A DNA stretch of 64,000 bases, taken from NCBI GenBank assembly GCA_052435735.1, contig JBQVNB010000013.1, positions 1 to 64,000 of the forward strand, in the 5' to 3' direction. The notes beneath the pieces are model-generated. The model did not search any database, had not been told where the DNA came from, and saw nothing but the letters and a program-made list of their open reading frames with translations. Both the position numbers and the translations under genes were made by a program. Below are positions 1-8,028 of the stretch, piece after piece. Each line of letters starts with the position of its first letter. Positions within the stretch are counted from its first letter, which is position 1. The DNA is from Aliihoeflea sp052435735 (GTDB taxonomy: Bacteria; Pseudomonadota; Alphaproteobacteria; Rhizobiales; Rhizobiaceae).

Positions 1-124
1 TGAGACAGCCAAGCAGCTTCTCGAAGCGATACCACTTCACCTCGCCCGCCAGGCGCTCCAACATCGCATTGTGGCCGACCCTGGCCGATATCCACCCATC
101 GCCAAAACCAAGCTGACCGCTCAT
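1..124 (-). CDS. N-terminus of an IS5-like transposase, cut by the window edge
   Basis: The minus strand has an ATG at 124 and 41 open codons running off the window. The peptide starts MSGQLGFGDGW and continues with NAMLERLAGEVKWYRFEKLL. From memory of the family, a short MSGQLGF-type start followed by a helical region resembles IS5-family transposases of rhizobia. The catalytic DDE region is outside the window, so this rests on the N-terminus alone. A candidate terminal repeat about 50 bp upstream (164-182) fits an insertion sequence end. Confidence 0.55.
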   Translation of the reverse strand, partial: MSGQLGFGDGWISARVGHNAMLERLAGEVKWYRFEKLLGCL

Positions 125-182
125 CAAACCGCCTCCAAACAAAGACGACTGAATAACAATCAGCCAATTTTGCAACGATCTC
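1..182 (-). mobile_element. end of a probable IS5-family insertion sequence
   Basis: It combines the partial transposase at 1-124 with a candidate terminal inverted repeat read from 182 backwards, GAGATCGTTGCAAAATTGG. Its GAG...GTTGCAAAA form resembles ends of IS5-group elements (family knowledge). Just outside, at 183-215, a purine-rich piece resembling half of a rhizobial intergenic palindrome suggests insertion beside or into such a repeat. The other end of the element and the target duplication are not visible. Confidence 0.4.
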
Positions 183-267
183 CACAAGGGGGAGGGATAA
201 AGGGTGGGGGTCCCCTTCAAAAAAAACAGCAACGGATAGCGAAGAGCCCGAACGCTCCCCGGCAAAC
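183..267. other. intergenic; fragment of a palindromic repeat
   Basis: This stretch holds a G-rich run (CAAGGGGGAGGGATAAAGGG) and then GTCCCCTTC with an A-tract. It looks like one arm of a long intergenic palindrome whose partner is missing. I see no gene in it; a reading frame on the plus strand here is low-complexity and unconvincing. Confidence 0.35.
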
Positions 268-1641
268 CTAATACGCATACTCCAGAAACGCCGGCTCGAT
301 CGACCCGCCCCAGCGCGTGTGATACGCCCGCACCATCTCCTCCGCGCTCGTCGTCCCGCGCGCGATCACCTCGTCGAGCGGCGCGAGGAATCCCGTCTCG
401 TCATAGCCTTCGCGATTCTTGCGCGCGCGGTTGGTCAAACCCGTCCGAGAAATCGACAGAACCTCGCGGCCGATTTCGCGCAGCGTGTGGTTGCGGAATG
501 GCGTCGCGAGGCCCTGCGCCGGCACCGCGTCGCGCTGCTCCAGGCACTCCTGATACGTCCAGTCCGCCGTCAGTTCCTCGGCCGCATCCAGCGCCGCCTC
601 GTCATAGAGCAGCCCGACCCAAAAGGCCGGCAGCGCACAGATGCGCCGCCACGGCCCGCCATCGGCCCCGCGCATTTCGAGAAAACGCTTCAGCCGCACA
701 TCGGGAAACAGCGTCGAAAGATGGTTCGCCCAGTCGCCCATGGTCGGCAGGCCGTCGGGAATCTCGTTCTTCAGCGCGCCGTCCATGAACTGGCGGAAGG
801 TGACGTGCGTGACATCGAAATACCGCCCCTCGCGGATGAGGAAATACATCGGCACGTCGAGCGCCCACTCGACATAGTCCGCAAAGCCGAAATCGCGCGA
901 AAAGCACATGTCCAGCATGCCCGCGCGCTGGTTGTCCGTGTCGCGCCAGATCTCGCCGCGCCAGCTTTGAAGTCCGTTGGGCTTGCCTTCGGTGAAGGGC
1001 GAATTGGCGAAGAGCGCGGTCGAAAGCGGCTGCAGCTTCAGCGAGACCTGCATCTTGCGCCGCATGTCCTCTTCGGAGGAAAAGTCCAGATTCACCTGGA
1101 TCGTGCAGGTCCGGTACATCATGTCGAGCCCGTGGCTGCCGACCTTCGGCATGTAGGCGGTCATGATGTCGTAGCGTGATTTCGGCATACGCGGCGTCTC
1201 GGCCAGCGTCCATTTCGGGCTGCCGCCAAGGCCGAGAAAGCGGATGCCGAGCGGCTCGGCGATCTGGCGAAGCTGCGCCAGATGCGCATTGCCCTCGCGG
1301 CAGGTCTGGTGGATCGTCTCGACCGGCGCGCCCGACAATTCGAACTGCCCGCCGGGCTCCAGCGAGATCGCGCCCTGTCCGGTCGGCTCGACGAGCCCGA
1401 TCGTGTGCCCAGCATCGACGATCGGGTCCCATCCGAGCGTCTTCTGCATCCCCTCGAGCAGCGCCCGAATGCCCTTGTCACCGCCATAGGGCACAGGCGC
1501 ATGGCCGTCGACATAGAACGGAAACTTCTCGTGCTCGGTCCCGATTCGCCACTTTTCCTTGGGCTTGCAGCCCTCGGCGAGGTGAGCGACGAGCTCCGAT
1601 TTCTCTTCGATCGGCCGGAAATCGGTCGTGTCGCGTGCCAT
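268..1641 (-). CDS. gshA: glutamate--cysteine ligase
   Basis: This enzyme makes gamma-glutamylcysteine from glutamate, cysteine and ATP, the first step of glutathione synthesis, in the cytoplasm. The 457-residue protein has the hallmarks of the plant/alphaproteobacterial ligase type rather than the E. coli type. These include RIGTEHEKFPF near residue 30, GQFELSGAP near residue 100, the MYRTCTIQVNLDFSSE strand, and FRNHTLREIGREVL near the C-terminus. I chose the ATG at 1641 (MARDTTDF); an upstream ATG at 1701 would add 20 residues with no family support. It lies downstream of rsmE on the same strand, 115 bp away. Confidence 0.93.
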   Translation of the reverse strand: MARDTTDFRPIEEKSELVAHLAEGCKPKEKWRIGTEHEKFPFYVDGHAPVPYGGDKGIRALLEGMQKTLGWDPIVDAGHTIGLVEPTGQGAISLEPGGQFELSGAPVETIHQTCREGNAHLAQLRQIAEPLGIRFLGLGGSPKWTLAETPRMPKSRYDIMTAYMPKVGSHGLDMMYRTCTIQVNLDFSSEEDMRRKMQVSLKLQPLSTALFANSPFTEGKPNGLQSWRGEIWRDTDNQRAGMLDMCFSRDFGFADYVEWALDVPMYFLIREGRYFDVTHVTFRQFMDGALKNEIPDGLPTMGDWANHLSTLFPDVRLKRFLEMRGADGGPWRRICALPAFWVGLLYDEAALDAAEELTADWTYQECLEQRDAVPAQGLATPFRNHTLREIGREVLSISRTGLTNRARKNREGYDETGFLAPLDEVIARGTTSAEEMVRAYHTRWGGSIEPAFLEYAY

Positions 1642-1756
1642 GAAATGTCCCCGGGTCCCGAGCCTTGCGAAAGATGTGGGTGTGTTGGCCGCAAATGCCA
1701 CCGCCGATCAAGCGAAAAATCCTGACCGCTGCGTCAACACGGGTTGATGGTGCGCC

Positions 1757-2491
1757 TCACCAGTCCCCCACCGTCGCCTGGATCACCGCAAGCGCCGCGA
1801 CCGCCGCCGTATCCGCCCGCAATATCCGCGGCCCCAGCGGAATCGCGGTGACGAAATCGCGCGCATGCAACTGCCGCCGCTCATCCTCCGAAAACCCGCC
1901 CTCTGGCCCGACGATCAGTGCCAGCCTGCGCCCCTTCAAGCCCATCAACGCCGCAACCGGATTGTCCCCCGCCGCCGTCTCGTCGCAGAAGATCAGCACC
2001 CGCTCCGCATCCCACTCCGCCAGCAACCTCTCCAGCTTCACCGGCTCGCGAACAGTGGGCACCGCCAGCACGCCGCATTGCTCCGCCGCCTCCACCGCAT
2101 TCGCCTGCAGCCGATCCGTGCCGATCTTCGTCATCTGCGTGTGCTGCGTGATGACCGGCTGCAGCACGCCCGCGCCCATCTCCACCGCCTTCTGGACCAT
2201 GTAGTCCAGCCGCCCGGCCTTGATCGGCGCGAAGCAGTAGACGAGATCGGGGGTCGGGGGCTGCGGGCGGGTCTGCTCGGCGAGCGACAGCGTCACGCTC
2301 TTCTTCGAAACTGCCGCGACCCCGGCGCGCCACTCGCCGTCGCGCCCGTTGAAGACCAGCAATTCGCCGCCCTCGCGCATCCGCATGACGTTGGTGAGGT
2401 AGTGGCTCTGCTGCGCGGAAAGGGCGACCGTTCCGTCACCGGAAAGGGCGCCCTCCACGAAGAGCCGTTGCATCTTGTAATTCGCTCGCAT
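1757..2491 (-). CDS. rsmE: 16S rRNA (uracil(1498)-N(3))-methyltransferase
   Basis: SPOUT-class methyltransferase that methylates U1498 of 16S rRNA using S-adenosylmethionine. The 244-residue length is typical. The C-terminal knot shows LALIVGPEGGFSEDE followed by IPLGPRILRADTAAVAALA, the SAM-binding and trefoil-knot signature. The start could also be the internal ATG at 2473 (MQRLFVEG); no strong ribosome site decides between them. Being upstream of gshA on the same strand is a common rhizobial order. Confidence 0.93.
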   Translation of the reverse strand: MRANYKMQRLFVEGALSGDGTVALSAQQSHYLTNVMRMREGGELLVFNGRDGEWRAGVAAVSKKSVTLSLAEQTRPQPPTPDLVYCFAPIKAGRLDYMVQKAVEMGAGVLQPVITQHTQMTKIGTDRLQANAVEAAEQCGVLAVPTVREPVKLERLLAEWDAERVLIFCDETAAGDNPVAALMGLKGRRLALIVGPEGGFSEDERRQLHARDFVTAIPLGPRILRADTAAVAALAVIQATVGDW

Positions 2492-2511
2492 GGCGAACCA
2501 GATGGGGCAGG

Positions 2512-2541
2512 GGCCGGCCCGCGGTCAAGTGCGGGCCGGCC
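2512..2541 (-). terminator. perfect 10-bp inverted repeat, terminator-like
   Basis: GGCCGGCCCG and CGGGCCGGCC are separated by 10 bases. It sits just past the stop codon of the EF-hand gene on the minus strand and before rsmE. There is no T-tract, so it may stabilise the mRNA end rather than terminate intrinsically. Confidence 0.5.
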
Positions 2542-2548
2542 GCCGAAC

Positions 2549-2971
2549 TCACTCGGCGGGCGCTTCGTCCGTCTGCTCGGTCGGCGCCGTGCGCTCGGCC
2601 CTGTCTGCGCGCTTACCGCGTTCGCCGCGCATTCCGCCACGGAACGGACGGTCCTCGCTGGTCAGCATCCCGTCATCGTTGCGGTCCATGCGTGCGAACT
2701 GGCGCTCGACGCGGTTGTCGATGCTGGCGAGGAATTCCTCGCGCGAAATCTGCCCGTCGCCATCGGCGTCGAGCCGGTCGAAGCGGGCCTCGGCGCGCTC
2801 CGTGACGAAGGAGACGAAGCGCTCCTGGTCGACGCCGTCGGCGCGGATTTCCTTGCGCAGTTCGCGCATCATCTGGCGCGGCGACTGGTCGTCTTGCGCG
2901 GCGTCCTGCGCGAAGGCGACGGTAGAGGCGGCGAAACTGGTGATCAGTACGACGGCGATGGTCTTCTTCAT
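2549..2971 (-). CDS. periplasmic EF-hand calcium-binding protein
   Basis: A 140-residue secreted protein. The start at 2971 gives a clean signal peptide (MKKTIAVVLITSFAASTVAFA, cleavage before QDAA). Two EF-hand loops follow: DADGDGQISREE, a full canonical 12-residue loop, and DRNDDGMLTSED. The tail is rich in Arg, Glu and Pro. Small periplasmic EF-hand proteins are widespread in rhizobia and their specific role is unknown; calcium buffering or sensing is inference. It is on the same strand as tag and rsmE. Confidence 0.8.
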   Translation of the reverse strand: MKKTIAVVLITSFAASTVAFAQDAAQDDQSPRQMMRELRKEIRADGVDQERFVSFVTERAEARFDRLDADGDGQISREEFLASIDNRVERQFARMDRNDDGMLTSEDRPFRGGMRGERGKRADRAERTAPTEQTDEAPAE

Positions 2972-3043
2972 GGCAAGTCCTCGTATGCGTTGTCCCTGAA
3001 GAGACTGTGCCTGCCGCAACCTTACCGGGAATTGTCCGCCGGA

Positions 3044-3691
3044 TTAATTCGCCGTAATGGGCCGCTTCAGCTTCTGCCGCTCGTGCTCGACCTCGGCGCG
3101 GCAAAAGCAACCCTCGATATGGTCGTTGACGAGCCCCATCGCCTGCATGAACGCATAGACCGTCGTCGGCCCGACAAAGCTCCAGCCCTTCTTCTTCAGG
3201 AGTTTCGAGATGCGCGTCGACACCTCCGTCTTCGGGTTGGCCCGGAGCGCATCGAAGTCGAATACGTCCGGCCGCTCATGCGCCTGCGGCTCGAACGACC
3301 AGAAGAACGCGGCCAGCGATCCATGCTCCTCGACGAGTTCCACGGCCCGCCTGGCATTGTTGTAGACCGAGGCGATCTTGCCGCGATGGCGGATGATGCC
3401 GGCATTTTGCAGATGCCGCTCGATCTCGCTTTCGGGCCGCGTCGCCAGCACGCGGAAATCGAAACCGTCGAAGGCCTCTCGAAAATTCTCGCGCTTCCTG
3501 AGGATCGTCAGCCATGACAATCCCGACTGAAATCCCTCGAGGCACAGCTTTTCGAAGAGCCGGATGTCGGCCGTAACCGGCCGCCCCCATTCCGTGTCGT
3601 GATAGGTCTGGTAATCCGGCAGATTGCCATGCCAGGCACAGCGCAGTTGGCCGTCCCCGCCCTCGATCAATCCCGGAATGTCGCCCGCCAT
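3044..3691 (-). CDS. tag: DNA-3-methyladenine glycosylase I
   Basis: Base-excision repair enzyme that removes 3-methyladenine from alkylated DNA. The 215-residue form starts at ATG 3691 (MAGDIPGLIEG). Family features are the N-terminal RCAWHGN and YHDTEWGRP, the central GFQSGLSWLTIL, and the C-terminal VNDHIEGCFC. Cys and His in these blocks supply the structural zinc site known for Tag. It diverges from the L,D-transpeptidase gene, so 3692-3863 should hold promoters for both. Confidence 0.93.
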   Translation of the reverse strand: MAGDIPGLIEGGDGQLRCAWHGNLPDYQTYHDTEWGRPVTADIRLFEKLCLEGFQSGLSWLTILRKRENFREAFDGFDFRVLATRPESEIERHLQNAGIIRHRGKIASVYNNARRAVELVEEHGSLAAFFWSFEPQAHERPDVFDFDALRANPKTEVSTRISKLLKKKGWSFVGPTTVYAFMQAMGLVNDHIEGCFCRAEVEHERQKLKRPITAN

Positions 3692-3863
3692 CTTTTTGTT
3701 TTTCCTCGTTAACGCCGCATTCACCACTGCCATGAACCGGCCGGTAACCACACCTGAAGCTTTACGCGAAGAACGGCATTTTATGAAAGCGGATTCACGC
3801 TTTCGTGGCAGCGCCTCCTGACAATGCGCGTTGAAACGACTGTCAATTCAGGTGAGACCGTCC

Positions 3864-4634
3864 ATGAAATCCATTCTCCTTTGCGCGGCTTTGGCCGTGC
3901 TCCTGCCGGCCTCGGCCATGGCGCAGGACCGTTATGCCGAGCGCCCGCCGCTGGTCGTCAGCCCCGACCTTTCGGCGCCCTGGGTCATGCAGTTGCAGCG
4001 CGCGCCGCACGGCGCCCCGATCCGCGAGCGAACCGTTCGCCGGCAGGTTGCGCCCGGCGCCCGCATGGCCGTCGCGCCAGCCCCGATCGTCCGCCAGCGC
4101 TCGGTCGTGATCGCGCCCGATCCGGTGCACACGGCAGCGATGGCGCCTGCCGCGCCGCGCGATGCCGCCCCGCAGATGGACCCGATTTTCCTGCCGCAGG
4201 AAGTCGCGTATACCGGCCGCGAGAAGCCGGGCACGATCGTCATCGATACGAATGCCAAGTTCCTTTACCTCGTGCAGGAAGGCGGCACTGCGCGCCGCTA
4301 TGGCGTCGGCGTCGGCAAGGAAGGCTTTTCCTGGCGCGGTTCGGAAACCATCACCCGCAAGGCCGAGTGGCCGGGCTGGACGCCGCCCGCCCAGATGATC
4401 GCGCGCGAGCGCGCCAAGGGCAAGATTTTGCCCGCGCACATGCCCGGCGGCCCGGAGAATCCGCTCGGCGCCCGCGCCCTCTATCTCGGTTCCACGCTCT
4501 ACCGCATCCACGGCACCAACGCGCCCTGGACCATCGGCCAGGCCGTCTCGTCCGGCTGCATCCGCATGCGCAACGAAGACGTCACCGACCTTTACGAACG
4601 CGTCAAAGTCGGTACAAGGGTTGTGGTGAGCTGA
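3864..4634 (+). CDS. L,D-transpeptidase, YkuD domain
   Basis: Periplasmic enzyme that forms 3-3 cross-links in peptidoglycan or attaches proteins to it. It has 256 residues: a signal peptide (MKSILLCAALAVLLPASAMA), a Pro/Ala/Arg-rich linker to about residue 115, and a C-terminal YkuD domain. The catalytic motif is HGTN...SSGCIRMRNEDV, with the nucleophile Cys in SGC. The start at 3864 is preferred over 3831 because it opens the signal peptide. Rhizobial genomes usually hold many paralogues, so a specific substrate cannot be assigned. Confidence 0.88.
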   Translation: MKSILLCAALAVLLPASAMAQDRYAERPPLVVSPDLSAPWVMQLQRAPHGAPIRERTVRRQVAPGARMAVAPAPIVRQRSVVIAPDPVHTAAMAPAAPRDAAPQMDPIFLPQEVAYTGREKPGTIVIDTNAKFLYLVQEGGTARRYGVGVGKEGFSWRGSETITRKAEWPGWTPPAQMIARERAKGKILPAHMPGGPENPLGARALYLGSTLYRIHGTNAPWTIGQAVSSGCIRMRNEDVTDLYERVKVGTRVVVS

Positions 4635-4749
4635 ACAATTCCCGGCGCGGTGGAAACTGCGCCAGGCGACAAAATTCCCGGAGAGGGGAAAGCGGGCATC
4701 GGGGGACGGTGACCGCGGCGACGGCAAGAACAATCAGAACCGTCGCTTG

Positions 4750-4780
4750 AAGGGCAGTGCGATCCGTCGCGCTGCCCTTT
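4750..4780. terminator. bidirectional rho-independent terminator
   Basis: AAGGGCAG pairs with CTGCCCTT, and a GCG/CGC stem sits inside the loop. It is followed by T-rich sequence. It lies between the convergent L,D-transpeptidase gene and glcF and can serve both. Confidence 0.7.
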
Positions 4781-4786
4781 CGCTTT

Positions 4787-6115
4787 TTACTCCGCCGCTT
4801 CCATAACCCGCGCCTCGGGCACCCCCGCCGGTTTCGGCCCGCCATAGGCCCAGTCGAGCAATGCGACCGTATGCACGATCGGCAGGCTCGACCCCGACGC
4901 GATCTGCGTCATGCAGCCGATATTCCCCGTCGCGACGAGATCGGCACCCGTCGCCTCGATATTCGCCACCTTGCGGTCCCGCAGCTTGGCCGAAATCTCC
5001 GGCTGCAGGATGTTGTAAGTCCCCGCCGACCCGCAGCACAGATGCCCCTCGCGCGGCTCGCGCAGCATGAACCCCGCGCCCTGCAAAAGCATCTTCGGCA
5101 GGCTCGTGATCTTCTGTCCATGCTGCATCGAACAGGCCGAATGATAGGCAACACTCAGTCCCGGCCGCACTGCCGGCTCCGGCAGGTCCAACCCGGCCAC
5201 ATATTCCGTCACGTCCTTCGCCAGCCCCGACACGCGCGCTGCCTTCTCCGCATAGGCCGGGTCGAGCCGCAGCATGAAGCCGTAATCCTTGATCGTCGTC
5301 CCGCAACCCGAAGCCGTGATGACGATCGCATCGAGCCCGCCCTTGTCGACCTCGCGCATCCACGCATCGACATTCGCCCGCGCGAAATCGAGCGCCTGTT
5401 CTTCGCGCCCCATGTGATGCGTCAGCGCTCCGCAGCATCCTTCGCCGGCCGGCACCACCACCTCCACGCCGAGCCGCGTCAACAGCCGCACCGTCGCCTC
5501 GTTGATGCCTGGATCGAGCACCGACTGCGCGCATCCCGTCAGGATCGCCACCCGCCCGCGCTTGCCCGCCGACGCTTCATGCACCGCCGGACGAGAAACA
5601 TCCGACGCCGCCGGCACACTCTTCGGCGCCAGTTCCAGCATCGCCGCCAGCGGCTTCAGCCCCGGCACGGCCCGAAACAGCCCGGCAAAAGCACGCCCGA
5701 ACCCGGCCAGCTTCAGGCTCGCGCGCATCCGGTCCGGATAGGGCAGGGTGGCAGCGAGCAGTCTGCGCACCAGCCGGTCCATCAGCGGCCGTCGATAGGT
5801 CTTCTCGATATGCGCCCGCGCATGGTCGACGAGGTGCATGTAATGCACGCCGGAGGGGCAGGTCGTCATGCAGGAGAGGCACGACAGGCACCGGTCGATA
5901 TGCGTAACGACGGTCTCGTCCGCCGGCCGGTCGTTCTCCAGCATGTCCTTGATCAGGTAAATGCGCCCGCGCGGACTGTCGAGCTCGTTGCCGAGCGTCA
6001 CATAGGTCGGGCAGGTCGCGGTGCAGAACCCGCAATGGACGCAGCTCCGGAGAATCTTCTCGGACTCCGCCACATGCGGATCGGCGAGCTGCGCGAGGGA
6101 GAAATTCGTCTGCAT
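4787..6115 (-). CDS. glcF: glycolate oxidase iron-sulfur subunit GlcF
   Basis: Electron-transfer subunit of the GlcDEF complex, which oxidises glycolate to glyoxylate at the membrane. The 442-residue protein has two ferredoxin-like [4Fe-4S] motifs (CVHCGFCTATCP and CLSCLSCMTTCP) in the first 110 residues. It also has two CCG domains typical of the family (GEGCCGALTHHMG and HLCCGSAGTYN). The ATG at 6115 shares one base with the glcE stop (TGATG), indicating translational coupling; the frame continues upstream but only as a shadow of glcE. Confidence 0.95.
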   Translation of the reverse strand: MQTNFSLAQLADPHVAESEKILRSCVHCGFCTATCPTYVTLGNELDSPRGRIYLIKDMLENDRPADETVVTHIDRCLSCLSCMTTCPSGVHYMHLVDHARAHIEKTYRRPLMDRLVRRLLAATLPYPDRMRASLKLAGFGRAFAGLFRAVPGLKPLAAMLELAPKSVPAASDVSRPAVHEASAGKRGRVAILTGCAQSVLDPGINEATVRLLTRLGVEVVVPAGEGCCGALTHHMGREEQALDFARANVDAWMREVDKGGLDAIVITASGCGTTIKDYGFMLRLDPAYAEKAARVSGLAKDVTEYVAGLDLPEPAVRPGLSVAYHSACSMQHGQKITSLPKMLLQGAGFMLREPREGHLCCGSAGTYNILQPEISAKLRDRKVANIEATGADLVATGNIGCMTQIASGSSLPIVHTVALLDWAYGGPKPAGVPEARVMEAAE

Positions 6116-7317
6116 CAGCCCATCCTGCCCGGATTGAGAATTCCCTTGGGGTCGAACTGATCCTTCAGCCGCCGTGCCAGCGCACCCAGCGCTCCCGCCT
6201 GCGGCTGAAACACTTGGCTCGCCGCGCGCACCGGCCCGCTTGCGCGCACCAGCGTCGCATGTCCGCCGCCGAAATGCGCGATCAGCGCGCGCAAGCCCTC
6301 GGCGTCCGGCTCGGCTTCCATCCGCGCCCAGATCAGCCCGCCCTGCCAGTCGTAGAAGACGTCCGCCCCGGCATGGAGCCGCAATTCCGCGACCATCTTC
6401 CACCCCTGGCTCGGCGCCATCGAAATCCGCCAGACCGGCCGGCTGGTGCCGTCGGCATAGGGCAGGCAATCGCGAATCTCGCGCCACACCAGCCGCGACT
6501 GCCCTTCTTCCAGAATCTCGACAGTGCCCTGCGCGGCAAGCAGCCCGGTCAGCGTCGCGAGCCGGTATTCGACCGACGGCCCGAACCCTTCGAGCCGCAG
6601 CAGCGTCGACGCCTGACCCTTCAACGCGCCGTCGAGAACTCGTCCCGTCACGCTCGGCGGCATATGCGCGGCCGACGAGACCTCCGCGCTCGAGCCCATC
6701 GCGGCCGCCATCGCGAACGCCGCCGGCCCGTCGTCGAGCCCGCGAATGACGAACGTCTTCTCTGTTTCGGCCGCCGGCAGCACCTTGAAGGTCAGGTCGG
6801 TGACCACGGCCAGCGTGCCCCAAGAGCCCGCCAACCCCTTGGAAAGGTCGTAGCCGGTCACGTTCTTCACCACCCGCCCGCCGGACTTGAACGCCTCGCC
6901 GCGCCCCGAAATCGCATGCACGCCCAGAATATGATCCCGCGCCGCGCCTGATTTCAGCCTTCGCGGCCCCGAAAGGTTAGCCGCCAGCGCCCCACCCACC
7001 GTGCCGCGCCCCGGCTCGGTCCCGAGCAGCGGCCCATAATCCATCGGCTCGAACGCAAACTCCTGCCGATGCGCCTTCAACAACGCTTCGACCTCGGCAA
7101 TCGGCGTCCCCGCCCGTGCCGAAAGCACCAGTTCCTCCGGCTCGTAAAGAGTCACGCCCGTCAGCCCGGAAAGGTCGATAGCATGCTCCGTCTGCCCCGG
7201 CCGCCCGATCCCCCGCTTCGACCCATGCCCGACGATCTCAAGCGGCGTTTCTTCGGAGACTGCCCATTGCACAACATCGAGCGTTTCCGCGGCGGAGGAG
7301 GGGGTGAAGGTGGTCAT
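6115..7317 (-). CDS. glcE: glycolate oxidase FAD-binding subunit GlcE
   Basis: FAD-binding PCMH-type subunit of glycolate oxidase, 400 residues. The N-terminal part has GHGSKRGIGRPG and the FAD loop GTEPGRGTVGGALAANLSG, then GGRVVKNVTGYDLSKGL and GSWGTLAVVTDLTFK. The C-terminus ends LNPGRMG as in GlcE/GlcD proteins. Its start overlaps the stop of the upstream PIN-toxin gene by 4 bp (7314-7317), and its stop overlaps glcF. Its expression is therefore tied to the inserted toxin-antitoxin pair. Confidence 0.94.
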   Translation of the reverse strand: MTTFTPSSAAETLDVVQWAVSEETPLEIVGHGSKRGIGRPGQTEHAIDLSGLTGVTLYEPEELVLSARAGTPIAEVEALLKAHRQEFAFEPMDYGPLLGTEPGRGTVGGALAANLSGPRRLKSGAARDHILGVHAISGRGEAFKSGGRVVKNVTGYDLSKGLAGSWGTLAVVTDLTFKVLPAAETEKTFVIRGLDDGPAAFAMAAAMGSSAEVSSAAHMPPSVTGRVLDGALKGQASTLLRLEGFGPSVEYRLATLTGLLAAQGTVEILEEGQSRLVWREIRDCLPYADGTSRPVWRISMAPSQGWKMVAELRLHAGADVFYDWQGGLIWARMEAEPDAEGLRALIAHFGGGHATLVRASGPVRAASQVFQPQAGALGALARRLKDQFDPKGILNPGRMG

Positions 7318-7721
7318 GCGAGCGACGTCGCAAGCTCGGCTGAAATGCCGATTCTGCGAATTTGGGACACGGCCTTCCGATCAAACGAAACGAAAGTTTC
7401 ACCACCCATCGCGGCACCGGCGGCGGCGATGACGCCATCGGCGAAGTCACCGCCCGCCTCATGAACTCTCAATCCCGTATCGATGGCGACTGCATCGATC
7501 GAGGCGTTCTCCATCCGGCCAAGTGTCGCGAGAGCGTCAGCAATTTCGGCGCGAGAAAAATGGTAGACGCTGTCCAGCACCCACGCGAGCTCAAGCGCGC
7601 AAGGGAGCGGGATCACCACCTTCTCAGCGCTAGAGACAATTGCGAATGCCTGTCTGGCTTGAGCTTCGTTGTCCCTGGTTGCGATGCGCACAAGAAGGTT
7701 GGTGTCCGCCGTAATTCTCAT
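7314..7721 (-). CDS. PIN-domain toxin (VapC type)
   Basis: Predicted ribonuclease toxin of 135 residues. It shows the PIN acidic signature: MRITADTNLLVRIATRD at the start, then CALELAWVLDSVY, GGDFADGVIAAAGAAMGGE and TFVSFDRKAV. The start at 7721 overlaps the antitoxin stop by 4 bp (ATGA). An upstream ATG at 7736 is possible but lies further into the antitoxin. The stop overlaps the glcE start. It lies inside the glcDEF operon, which is unusual; RNA cleavage is inferred from the family. Confidence 0.85.
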   Translation of the reverse strand: MRITADTNLLVRIATRDNEAQARQAFAIVSSAEKVVIPLPCALELAWVLDSVYHFSRAEIADALATLGRMENASIDAVAIDTGLRVHEAGGDFADGVIAAAGAAMGGETFVSFDRKAVSQIRRIGISAELATSLA

Positions 7722-7969
7722 TTCAGCCCCGCCCATCCCTTCCTGATCGCCTCGTTCATCTCCTCGATCGTCGCGACCTTGTCGGTCTTTCCCGCAAGCA
7801 TTCCGTATAGTTCGCTCCAGCTTCCCTTTTGCCGCACTGCCTTGATCGCAAGCTGCCCCCCGGGCAGGGGGTCGACTTCGACCTTCTGGCCAGGCTTCAC
7901 ACCAAGATGTTGGAGCAGTTCCTTTTTCAACGTCACTTGGCCCTTGGCTGTTACGGTTAGCGTGGTCAT
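7718..7969 (-). CDS. AbrB/MazE-type antitoxin
   Basis: An 83-residue swapped-hairpin (SpoVT-AbrB) DNA-binding antitoxin. The N-terminus MTTLTVTAKGQVTLKKELLQ is the classic beta-strand block, followed by GVKPGQKVEV. The C-terminal half (YGMLAGKTDKVATIEEMNEA) should wrap the PIN toxin. ATG 7969 is chosen because the AbrB fold begins there. It is expected to repress its own promoter through the palindrome at 7998-8021. Confidence 0.85.
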   Translation of the reverse strand: MTTLTVTAKGQVTLKKELLQHLGVKPGQKVEVDPLPGGQLAIKAVRQKGSWSELYGMLAGKTDKVATIEEMNEAIRKGWAGLK

Positions 7970-7996
7970 GGCTTCTTTCCCGCTGCGGCGAACCAA

Positions 7997-8025
7997 AAAG
8001 TAAGGCAAAAGTGCCTTACTTGCAA
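7997..8025 (-). promoter_or_regulatory. promoter and palindromic operator of the antitoxin-toxin pair
   Basis: AAGTAAGGCA and TGCCTTACTT form a perfect 10-bp inverted repeat with a 4-base loop (7998-8021). On the minus strand a candidate -35 TTGCAA (8020-8025) and -10 TACTTT (7997-8002) are 17 bases apart, so the palindrome covers the promoter. Read as RNA, the hairpin is followed by TTTTTGG, so it could also end the glcD transcript. Confidence 0.6.
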
Positions 8026-8028
8026 TCA

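Noticed and set aside
71..271. 66-codon frame at the left edge
   Set aside because: Low-complexity, overlaps the IS end and a repeat fragment on the wrong strand for the transposase; no support.
1865..3517. Long plus-strand frame (550 codons) opposite rsmE, the EF-hand gene and tag
   Set aside because: It crosses three well-supported genes on the other strand, has an Arg/His/Leu-biased composition typical of GC-rich antisense frames, and no domain.
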